Shown here: one piece after another, positions 1 to 5,949 of the stretch | Layout of the letters: each line of letters opens with the position of its first letter | How positions within the stretch are numbered: position 1 is the stretch's first letter | Source of the DNA: an uncultured Lachnospiraceae bacterium | Lineage (GTDB): Bacteria > Bacillota > Clostridia > Lachnospirales > Lachnospiraceae | Direction: 5' to 3' | NCBI GenBank assembly: GCA_910579935.1 | Contig: CAJTVQ010000057.1 | Location: forward strand, 1-23,460 | Length of the DNA stretch: 23,460 bases | Notes under the pieces: model-generated | The model's input: the letters and a program-made list of their open reading frames with translations, nothing else | Database searches by the model: none | Told to the model about the DNA's origin: nothing | Made by a program: the position numbers and the translations under genes

Positions 1-90
1 TGTGAACTCATCCTGCGTCAAAGTGTAAAGTTATTTCTTAACAGTTCCTAAGACAAATTAAGTTGGAAAAATTATGGGAGACAGGCTGAT

Positions 91-531
91 ATGGAATTAG
101 TGAAATTGAATATATCAAACAAAAATGAAGTAAAAAACTTTTTTAGAGAGGTATTTACAAAAGAACCTTGGAATGATGACTGGAGTAATGAGGAACAACT
201 GGAAAATTATATTGTGGATTTGATCGGAAATAATAATTCATTAACTTTGGCATATTTTGATGAGGATAAGCTGGTCGCACTTGCAATGGGACATATTAAA
301 CACTGGTATGCTGCAACAGAATACTATATTGATGAATTATGTGTCAAAACCCAACTGCAGGGGCAGGGTATAGGCGGAAAGTTCATTGACGCTATTGAAG
401 GATATCTTACGAAACACGATATTAAAGCAATATTTTTATTAACGGAAAAAGACGTACCGGCATATGACTTTTATAAAAAGCATGGCTTTAAGGAACATAA
501 AAATAATGCGGCATTTGGTAAATGGTTATAA
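91..531 (+). CDS. GNAT-family N-acetyltransferase
   Basis: Predicted cytosolic acetyl-CoA-dependent N-acetyltransferase of 146 residues, a normal length for a single GNAT domain. The acetyl-CoA pyrophosphate-binding motif A is seen as QGQGIGG at residues 90-96, preceded by the core strand YYIDELCV. The family's C-terminal signature is seen as PAYDFYKKHGFKE (123-135). The start is supported by GGGAG at 76-80, 10 bases before the ATG. The overall pattern resembles aminoglycoside 6'-N-acetyltransferase-like GNATs, but nothing visible fixes the substrate, so resistance should not be assumed. It is monocistronic and convergent with the minus-strand operon ending at 691. Base composition is clearly AT-richer than the clp region downstream, which fits an accessory gene. 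Confidence 0.9.
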   Translation: MELVKLNISNKNEVKNFFREVFTKEPWNDDWSNEEQLENYIVDLIGNNNSLTLAYFDEDKLVALAMGHIKHWYAATEYYIDELCVKTQLQGQGIGGKFIDAIEGYLTKHDIKAIFLLTEKDVPAYDFYKKHGFKEHKNNAAFGKWL

Positions 532-595
532 TGACGCTGGATGAGAGAGATAAATATATTTGTGCAGAAAAAAGCCTCTCCCTGATGAACTGGAA

Positions 596-619
596 CCGGC
601 CGCCAGTCATGGCGGCCGG
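596..619. terminator. Strong GC hairpin between convergent genes
   Basis: The arms CCGGCCGCCA and TGGCGGCCGG pair perfectly around the 4-base loop GTCA, and the flanking A595/T620 adds one more pair. It lies between the GNAT stop at 531 and the anti-sigma stop at 691, so it could end transcription from both sides. There is no adjacent T-run on either strand (a CTTTTTT occurs about 20 bases further on the minus strand), so it is not a textbook intrinsic terminator. Confidence 0.45.
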
Positions 620-690
620 TATGGGGAACTGGACGGCATCACAAGGGAATCCGTGCAAGCCGTTCTGCTCCCTTTTAAAATTCTGTCCGC

Positions 691-1869
691 TCACTCCACA
701 TGGATTTCCTTAGCAATGACAGCCTTATCTGCAACACTGCTGTTCATTCCTTCACTCTCCATTTGTGCCCAGTCATCAAGATTGTCAAAAATGAAAATAT
801 ACAGAGTTTTTATCTTTTTTCCCTGAACGGCAAATCCGGCCCTGCCTGCCATTTCCATATCTGAGTATAGCATTTCCCCATCCTGATCAAAACAAATTGT
901 CTGGCAGGGTTCATAAGTCAACCCAAGAAGCTCAAGCATTTCTGCATCTGTCAAATCAGGATTTTTTGAAAGCAGCTTTTCCCTCCTGTCATCTGTCAGT
1001 TCTCTCTGTTTTCCCGGTGTTGTCGCATGGACAATCACCTGATACGGAGATACCACTATATCATCAAGCGTGATATTTCCTTTTTTTTCACCTACTTCAA
1101 TCGTCTTTACATCTGTCCCGTTCACCTCAAATGGAAGGACAATATTCCAGCTGCCATCCGTCCAGTGGGATGCGGATATTTCTTCACTGTCAAGCATCCT
1201 GTCATCATCATATCCAAGGCCGCTTATATTTAAGTTAAGTTCGCCGCTGTCTGTTACTTTCTCCGTAAGATTCACTTTAAGCATACCTGCAAATGTGCGG
1301 CTGTCGATTACCTCTCCCTCAAACGTATTTTCGAGTTGCTCAGGTGAATTCCCGCCAACACTCCATGTCCCGCCTATATAAAATCCTGCGGCTGTCCGGT
1401 TATCTGCGGCATTCATGCCTGTATAATGCTTTGGGATGTGAGTAAAATCTGCATCTTCTGCTTCAATATTCACCGTAAGGAATATGGAATATCCGTCACA
1501 GTAGACTTCCGATGCAGTCAGCGTTATTCCTTTATCAGATGCGGAATAGTCTGATGTGTCCAAATTCCCCGCATGATCTTCATTTGTCAGGACAGTTTCC
1601 TTATCTGTATAATCACCGGAATATGTGACATCATCCTCAACCTTCTCAAAAATTTTTCCAACCAGTGGAATCTTTGCTGCAAGTACCGGATTAAAACAGC
1701 CCAGTCCGCCAATTCCAATAACAGCCATTGCAATTACCGCTGCTGCCTTTCCTGTTTTACCCAATTTCTTCATTTTACCCTTCCTCTCTCTGCGTACTCG
1801 AATTTCTCTATCACTAATTTCAGGAGCAAGGGCCTGCTTTAAGATTTGATCCAATTTTTCATCTGTCAT
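691..1869 (-). CDS. DUF4179-type membrane anti-sigma factor
   Basis: Probable membrane-anchored anti-sigma factor of 392 residues that would hold the sigma factor encoded just upstream until a signal is sensed. Residues 1-40 are charged and presumably cytosolic, residues about 42-65 form one hydrophobic segment (AVIAMAVIGIGGLG...), and the remaining ~325 residues would lie outside the cell. The ectodomain begins NPVLAAKIPLVGKIFE, which is the characteristic start of DUF4179 proteins. The gene overlaps the sigma gene by 11 bases (1859-1869), indicating translational coupling. The sensed signal is unknown. The role is assigned from family and gene order; no anti-sigma biochemistry can be read from the sequence. 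Confidence 0.8.
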   Translation of the reverse strand: MTDEKLDQILKQALAPEISDREIRVRRERKGKMKKLGKTGKAAAVIAMAVIGIGGLGCFNPVLAAKIPLVGKIFEKVEDDVTYSGDYTDKETVLTNEDHAGNLDTSDYSASDKGITLTASEVYCDGYSIFLTVNIEAEDADFTHIPKHYTGMNAADNRTAAGFYIGGTWSVGGNSPEQLENTFEGEVIDSRTFAGMLKVNLTEKVTDSGELNLNISGLGYDDDRMLDSEEISASHWTDGSWNIVLPFEVNGTDVKTIEVGEKKGNITLDDIVVSPYQVIVHATTPGKQRELTDDRREKLLSKNPDLTDAEMLELLGLTYEPCQTICFDQDGEMLYSDMEMAGRAGFAVQGKKIKTLYIFIFDNLDDWAQMESEGMNSSVADKAVIAKEIHVE

Positions 1870-2398
1870 ATCCTATCGCCTCCAATTTTTCCTTTAACTG
1901 CTTCTTTGCTTTCCGCATCCGGCTCTTGACGGTTCCTTCCGGCAGTCCGAGAATCTCAGATACTTCATTTACCTGCATATCCGCCGAATAGTACAAATAG
2001 ATTGGTATTCTGTACTTTTCAGGCAGAGATGCAACTAATCCCTGAATTACGTTTATCTCATTTTGCTGCAATACAATATGTTCTGGCGAAGCCTCATTGT
2101 CATGACCGGAAACCGCATATCCCTCATCGGACATCTCATCCATACTGTCAATTGGAACCAGTCTCATCCTGTTTGCGTATTTTTTCTTCTTATTCTTCCA
2201 AAGATAAATTGAAGTGGATAAAGCGTAACTCTTTATATTCTGCGTAGAGTCCAGCTTCTTCTTTTTCTCCAGCAGTTTGAGCATAGTGTCCTGATACAGT
2301 TCGTCTCCATTTTCCGCATCTCCGGCAGTCATCCGGCAAAACCGCAGAATATCTTTTCCAAACTTCAGGACAAACCGCTCGAATTCATCATTATTCAT
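1859..2398 (-). CDS. ECF-type RNA polymerase sigma factor
   Basis: Extracytoplasmic-function sigma factor of the sigma-70 family, 179 residues, directing RNA polymerase to a regulon that probably includes its own operon. Region 2 lies near residues 6-75 (FGKDILRFCRMTAGDAENGDELYQDTMLKLL). Region 4 lies near 115-172, with LPEKYRIPIYLYY followed by the helix-turn-helix EVSEILGLPEGTVKSRMRKAKK. I place the start at 2398 because AAGGAGG sits 9 bases upstream; the in-frame ATG at 2407 abuts that site with no spacing, and the one at 2452 lacks a ribosome site. It is the first gene of a two-gene operon with the DUF4179 protein. No convincing promoter could be picked out upstream. Confidence 0.92.
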   Translation of the reverse strand: MNNDEFERFVLKFGKDILRFCRMTAGDAENGDELYQDTMLKLLEKKKKLDSTQNIKSYALSTSIYLWKNKKKKYANRMRLVPIDSMDEMSDEGYAVSGHDNEASPEHIVLQQNEINVIQGLVASLPEKYRIPIYLYYSADMQVNEVSEILGLPEGTVKSRMRKAKKQLKEKLEAIGYDR

Positions 2399-2421
2399 AG
2401 CAGCCATCCTCCTTCTTCTTT

Positions 2422-2433
2422 CAAGTCGACTTG
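2422..2433. promoter_or_regulatory. 12-bp palindrome in sigma-factor leader
   Basis: CAAGTCGACTTG is a perfect palindrome, flanked by TTT on the left and CAAA on the right. It lies about 24 bases upstream of the sigma start, just beyond its ribosome site. It could be an operator or a small RNA hairpin, but a chance palindrome cannot be excluded. Confidence 0.25.
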
Positions 2434-2554
2434 CAAAGATTTGCCCTTGCATGTATATATTGTCATGGCGCTGGAAAAAGTTTTTATTTTTTAAAAATTT
2501 TTATCATTTTCATGGCCGAATGAAAAACATATGTCTAAGCTGCGCCGCTCAGAT

Positions 2555-2582
2555 TTGGTATTGGCTCATATTTTTTTATAAA
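2555..2582 (+). promoter_or_regulatory. Putative promoter of methyltransferase gene
   Basis: TTGGTA (2555-2560) and TATAAA (2577-2582) are separated by 16 bases and lie about 120 bases upstream of the methyltransferase start. A 12-base direct repeat ATAAAAATGTGT (2578-2589 and 2605-2616) overlaps and follows the -10 box. Confidence 0.4.
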
Positions 2583-2699
2583 AATGTGTGAGGTAGAGCG
2601 CCGGATAAAAATGTGTTACACTATACCACAGAAAATCAGGGGAAAGATGTCAGCGACTCTGACAGCACAGCGATCATTATAACCGGAGGATACCGCTTT

Positions 2700-3629
2700 A
2701 TGGATTATAGCAGAAAAATAGCAGAACGTTTATGGAATATGCCGGATAAAGGTGAACTTGAAAGTCACCGTGAAGAAACCTTTATAGATGACATTATTCA
2801 AAAAAGCCATATTGAAAAGGAATTACTCTCTCATTTGGATGGTGTAAAAACCGTGTTTGACGGGGGTGCGGGATGCGGCAGATTTTCCATTCTTCTTGCA
2901 AGGCATGGATGCGAAGTGACACATTTTGACCTCTCACAGCCTATGATAGATAAGGCAAAAGAACTGGCCGAAAAAGAAGGAGTTCTTGAAAAGATAACAT
3001 TTGTGAACGGAGCATTGGAGGATTTAAAAGGCTTCAAAGATAAATCCTTTGACATGGTGATTTCTTTTGACGCCCCTGTTTCATATACCCATCCCAATCA
3101 GGAAAAGGTTATCAGCGAACTCATACGCATATGCCGGAAGCGGATCATGATAAGTGTATCAAGCCGTTTAGGATATCTTCCGTACCTGGCTAATCCGATA
3201 CAGAAAAACCAATTCCTGTTAGATGAAAACTGTGACGACCCATTTGTCAAATGGTGCATCGACAATAAAGCAAACGCAGTCGAAGCTTTTCATTTCAGCC
3301 GGGATGCTGTTATGAAGTTGTGGAAGGAAGGGCTCATGGGCGGTGAAAAGGAAATTGCCGAGTATGAAAATGGAGGTTCACCGTGGTGCATCACATACAC
3401 TTTTATGCCAGATGAATTAGAAGATATACTGAAACGCCATGGCGTGAAAAACATCAGGCTGGCAGGTCCCGGCGCATATGCAAGAACCATTCCAAATGAA
3501 TTACTTGTAAAGATTATGAAGGATTCAAAGCAGCGTTCCGACTTTTTGAATTTTTGTCATCTTTTTGATTCCAATCCATTCGTATGCGGTATGGGAAAAG
3601 ATAACCTGTTTGCACAAGGCGAATTGTGA
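2700..3629 (+). CDS. Class I SAM-dependent methyltransferase
   Basis: Cytosolic S-adenosylmethionine-dependent methyltransferase, 309 residues from the chosen start. SAM motif I is seen as VFDGGAGCGRFSILLARHG near residues 50-68, followed by the acidic strand end VTHFDLS and by FDMVISFDAPVS (motif II region). The C-terminal ~150 residues are a substrate-specific part that I cannot assign. The start at 2700 is preferred because GGAGG (2685-2689) lies 10 bases upstream; an in-frame ATG at 2613 would add 29 residues but has no ribosome site. The gene is divergent from the sigma operon and about 85 bases upstream of a GNAT gene, so the two may be co-transcribed. The substrate could be a small molecule, RNA or an antibiotic; the sequence does not decide. 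Confidence 0.85.
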   Translation: MDYSRKIAERLWNMPDKGELESHREETFIDDIIQKSHIEKELLSHLDGVKTVFDGGAGCGRFSILLARHGCEVTHFDLSQPMIDKAKELAEKEGVLEKITFVNGALEDLKGFKDKSFDMVISFDAPVSYTHPNQEKVISELIRICRKRIMISVSSRLGYLPYLANPIQKNQFLLDENCDDPFVKWCIDNKANAVEAFHFSRDAVMKLWKEGLMGGEKEIAEYENGGSPWCITYTFMPDELEDILKRHGVKNIRLAGPGAYARTIPNELLVKIMKDSKQRSDFLNFCHLFDSNPFVCGMGKDNLFAQGEL

Positions 3630-3714
3630 TCATTGCAGCTGTTTTTGAAAAACTGCTAGGGAAGGGAGAAACAGTTCCTAATTCCGGGGAATAAAAATTT
3701 ATGGAGGTTTGTTT

Positions 3715-4242
3715 ATGAAGATAGAAACGCAGAGATTGCTGATTCGGGATGTAAGAACAGAAGATGGAATACCATTTGCCAAAATGGCGGCAGACGGAAG
3801 TTTGATCGATTGTGGTTTTGACAGAAACTGCGGCAGATGGATAACAAAATGGACAGCCGAGGCAGAGGGATTTGCCTTCAGAGATAATCCGGATATGGAT
3901 TATCTGGCTTATACAATAACCTTAAAGGATGAAGCCGCGGTGGTTGGTTCTATTGGATGCTCCTACTATGAAGACTTCCGGAAAACGGGTATTACATATT
4001 TTATTGGCGCACAATATAGGAACAATGGTTATGCGGCTGAAGCGGTTAAAGCATACACGGATTATTTTCTCAAACATTATCATGCAAAAAGCATGATCGC
4101 CTCTGTGAGAAATGAAAACGTACCATCTTGGAAAGTGATTGAAAAGGCGGGATTTGTTCTGAACGAAAAAAGAATGTATAAAGATTTGAACGATGAGGAA
4201 GAGAAACTATATCGCTTTTATGAAATTGTAAGTAAAGTTTAG
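3715..4242 (+). CDS. RimJ/RimL-type GNAT acetyltransferase
   Basis: Acetyl-CoA-dependent N-acetyltransferase of the acetyltransf_3 (RimJ/RimL) group, 175 residues. The N-terminus IETQRLLIRDVRTEDG is the group's typical first strand, YFIGAQYRNNGYAAEAVKAY carries the acetyl-CoA loop, and SVRNENVPSWKVIEKAGFVL is the typical C-terminal signature. The start is the ATG at 3715, with GGAGG (3703-3707) 7 bases upstream; an in-frame TTG at 3709 is too close to that site to be used. Related proteins modify ribosomal-protein N-termini, amino acids or small molecules, and the substrate here is unknown. It follows the methyltransferase on the same strand. Confidence 0.9.
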   Translation: MKIETQRLLIRDVRTEDGIPFAKMAADGSLIDCGFDRNCGRWITKWTAEAEGFAFRDNPDMDYLAYTITLKDEAAVVGSIGCSYYEDFRKTGITYFIGAQYRNNGYAAEAVKAYTDYFLKHYHAKSMIASVRNENVPSWKVIEKAGFVLNEKRMYKDLNDEEEKLYRFYEIVSKV

Positions 4243-4246
4243 GCAG

Positions 4247-4269
4247 GTCTGCACATTTACTGCGCAGAC
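4247..4269. other. Stem-loop after GNAT gene
   Basis: GTCTGC (4247-4252) can pair with GCAGAC (4264-4269) around an 11-base loop, immediately after the GNAT stop. No T-run follows, so termination is only a possibility. Confidence 0.25.
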
Positions 4270-4327
4270 TGCGCTAAAGCGTACAGCTTGGAAGAATCCG
4301 GCCATTTCCACGGGCGCCGCCGCGGCA

Positions 4328-4356
4328 TTGACAAAATGGGGAAGCCATTGTATGAT
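4328..4356 (+). promoter_or_regulatory. Promoter of EamA transporter
   Basis: A consensus -35 box TTGACA (4328-4333) and -10 box TATGAT (4351-4356) are separated by exactly 17 bases. Transcription would begin near 4363, leaving a leader of about 150 bases before the transporter start at 4516. Confidence 0.75.
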
Positions 4357-4407
4357 TTAAAAAGTATAAGCAAAGACTGTGTGGTAATTCGAAGTATTTG
4401 CTCTCGT

Positions 4408-4445
4408 CCCTGAAAAAGAAATTTTTCAGAGAGGAGGGCTTTTTT
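4408..4445 (+). terminator. Intrinsic-terminator-like hairpin in transporter leader
   Basis: CTGAAAAA (4410-4417) pairs with TTTTTCAG (4422-4429) around GAAA. CCCT (4408-4411) can alternatively close on AGGG (4435-4438), and the run CTTTTTT follows at 4439-4445. It lies downstream of the promoter at 4328-4356 and about 70 bases before the transporter gene, so it would act as an attenuator if functional. The alternative is a terminator for read-through from the upstream GNAT gene. Confidence 0.45.
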
Positions 4446-4515
4446 ATACGCACAGGCACCAAATGGAAGGTTATTTATGGAAATATGAAATTGGCAGGTT
4501 CAGGAGGTAAATAGT

Positions 4516-5379
4516 ATGTGGCTTGTATTCGCATGTGGCTCTGCATTGTTAGCAGGTGTGACTTCCATTCTGGCTAAATGCGGAATTCGGAAAACGGATG
4601 CTGCCGTGGCTACGGCAATCCGTACCATTGTTGTGCTGGCATTTTCATGGCTGATGGTGTTTGTCGCGGGGGCACAGAACCAGATTGGCTTGATTGGAGG
4701 AAAAACACTTTTGTTTCTGATCCTTTCGGGTCTGGCGACCGGAGCCTCATGGCTCTGTTATTTTAAGGCGCTGCAGCTTGGCGATATTAACAAGGTAGTT
4801 CCCATCGACAAGTCCGGTACGGTTTTGACTATTCTTTTGGCATTTATTTTCCTGCAGGAAGAAATCAGTCCGTCTAAGGCGGCCGGCGTTGTGCTCATTG
4901 CCGTCGGTACTTTTTTCATGATTGAAAAGAAGGATACCGGTCCGAAACAGGAAAAGGGAAGAAGCTGGCTGTTCTATGCCGCCGGTTCCGCCGTTTTTGC
5001 CAGTCTGACATCCATTCTTGGGAAAGTCGGCATTTCCGGCGTGGAGTCCAATCTGGGTACGGCGATCCGCACCGGAGTCGTACTGGTTATGGCCTGGGTA
5101 ATGGTCTTTGTCACGGGGAAACAGCACACCATTAGGGAGATTTCCAAAAAGGAACTTGGATTTATCTTTCTGTCCGGCCTTGCTACCGGAGGTTCCTGGT
5201 TATGCTACTATAGAGCGCTGCAGGATGGGCAGGCCAGCGTGGTCGTTCCTGTGGATAAACTCAGTATATTGGTGACGATTGCGTTTTCGTATTTTGTATT
5301 CCATGAACGATTATCCAAAAAGTCTGCACTCGGACTTGCCGCCATCATAACAGGAACGCTTGTCATGTTGATTCTGTAG
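4516..5379 (+). CDS. EamA/DMT-family permease
   Basis: Inner-membrane transporter of the drug/metabolite (DMT) superfamily, 287 residues, with about ten hydrophobic segments built from two EamA repeats. The duplication is visible: SALLAGVTSILAKCGI (residues 8-23) matches SAVFASLTSILGKVGI (about 158-173), TAIRTIVVLAFSWLMVFVAG matches TAIRTGVVLVMAWVMVFVTG, and LSGLATGASWLCYFKALQLG matches LSGLATGGSWLCYYRALQDG. Each repeat ends in the typical VVPIDK or VVPVDK then a conserved helix. AGGAGG at 4502-4507 lies 8 bases before the ATG. The substrate is unknown; relatives export amino acids or other metabolites. The gene is monocistronic behind a strong promoter and a terminator-like leader. Confidence 0.92.
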   Translation: MWLVFACGSALLAGVTSILAKCGIRKTDAAVATAIRTIVVLAFSWLMVFVAGAQNQIGLIGGKTLLFLILSGLATGASWLCYFKALQLGDINKVVPIDKSGTVLTILLAFIFLQEEISPSKAAGVVLIAVGTFFMIEKKDTGPKQEKGRSWLFYAAGSAVFASLTSILGKVGISGVESNLGTAIRTGVVLVMAWVMVFVTGKQHTIREISKKELGFIFLSGLATGGSWLCYYRALQDGQASVVVPVDKLSILVTIAFSYFVFHERLSKKSALGLAAIITGTLVMLIL

Positions 5380-5391
5380 GAGAAAAAACGT

Positions 5392-5413
5392 ATCCATGCA
5401 GCGCTGCATGGAT
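5392..5413. other. 22-bp perfect palindrome after transporter gene
   Basis: The half-site ATCCATGCAGC is followed directly by its complement, giving a perfect 22-bp palindrome 12 bases after the transporter stop. As RNA it would form a 9-bp stem with a GCGC loop. No T-run follows, so a regulator operator or a non-canonical terminator are both possible. Confidence 0.45.
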
Positions 5414-5578
5414 GGAACCTTAAATATCGGAAGGCACAATTTGAAAAAGCAATCTATCCATAGGAGCAGAACGTACAGCGCAGGGGAACAGAACCGCAAG
5501 TGAGATTAAGCGGAGCGTTTTCCTTTTTTCTATAATGGATACAGGGAGGCTGGAACGGGGTGACAGGAAGCGTTTAAA

Positions 5579-5607
5579 TTGCGGAAAAGATATTTGTATA
5601 GTATAAT
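5579..5607 (+). promoter_or_regulatory. Putative promoter of clpS-clpA-aat operon
   Basis: TTGCGG (5579-5584) and a perfect TATAAT (5602-5607) are 17 bases apart and lie 40 bases upstream of clpS. A second TATAAT at 5531-5536 lacks a good -35 box. Confidence 0.6.
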
Positions 5608-5647
5608 GAATCCGTTAACAAACGACAGAGGCCGGAGGTAGATAAGC

Positions 5648-5947
5648 ATGTCCGTACAGGGAGAGACAAGAGAGAAGACACGAATAAACATACGGGAGCC
5701 AAAGCATTACCGTGTCATCATGCACAACGATGACTTTACTTCCATGGAGTTTGTGGTGGAAATCCTGATGGATATTTTTCATAAAAATGAAGCAGAGGCG
5801 GAGCGCCTGATGCTGATGGTGCATGAAAGCGGTAAAGCGGCAGTCGGTTCATATCCGTACGACCTTGCGGTGACCAAGGTTCAGGCGGCAGCGGCCAGGG
5901 CAAAGGAAGAAGGGTTCCCGTTTCGGATGACAGTAGAGGAGGAGTGA
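5648..5947 (+). CDS. clpS: ClpS N-degron adaptor
   Basis: ClpS is the adaptor that binds proteins with destabilising N-terminal residues and hands them to the ClpA unfoldase. The 99-residue length is normal. The substrate pocket is visible as YRVIMHNDDFTSMEFVVEIL, with the N-D-D-x-T-x-M series that contacts the N-degron, and as LMLMVHESGKAAVG with the conserved histidine. The N-terminal ~20 residues are charged and presumably flexible. GGAGG sits about 10 bases before the ATG. The stop at 5945-5947 is 2 bases before the clpA ATG, so the two are translationally coupled. ClpS is absent from Bacillus-type Firmicutes, where the ClpC/MecA system is used, but occurs in Clostridia. Confidence 0.96.
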   Translation: MSVQGETREKTRINIREPKHYRVIMHNDDFTSMEFVVEILMDIFHKNEAEAERLMLMVHESGKAAVGSYPYDLAVTKVQAAAARAKEEGFPFRMTVEEE

Positions 5948-5949
5948 CA

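Noticed and set aside
91..531. Calling the first GNAT an aminoglycoside resistance enzyme
   Set aside because: Only general GNAT motifs are visible; similarity to AAC(6') enzymes is too loose to assign a drug substrate.
3701..3718. Five-codon frame MEVCL overlapping the GNAT ATG as ATGA
   Set aside because: Its ATG overlaps the ribosome site of the GNAT gene and it has no ribosome site of its own; most likely chance.
4297..4325. GC-rich CGGGCGCCGCCGCGG resembling part of a T-box
   Set aside because: It lies upstream of the promoter at 4328 and lacks the T-box AGGGTGG core, so it is not in the transcript leader.
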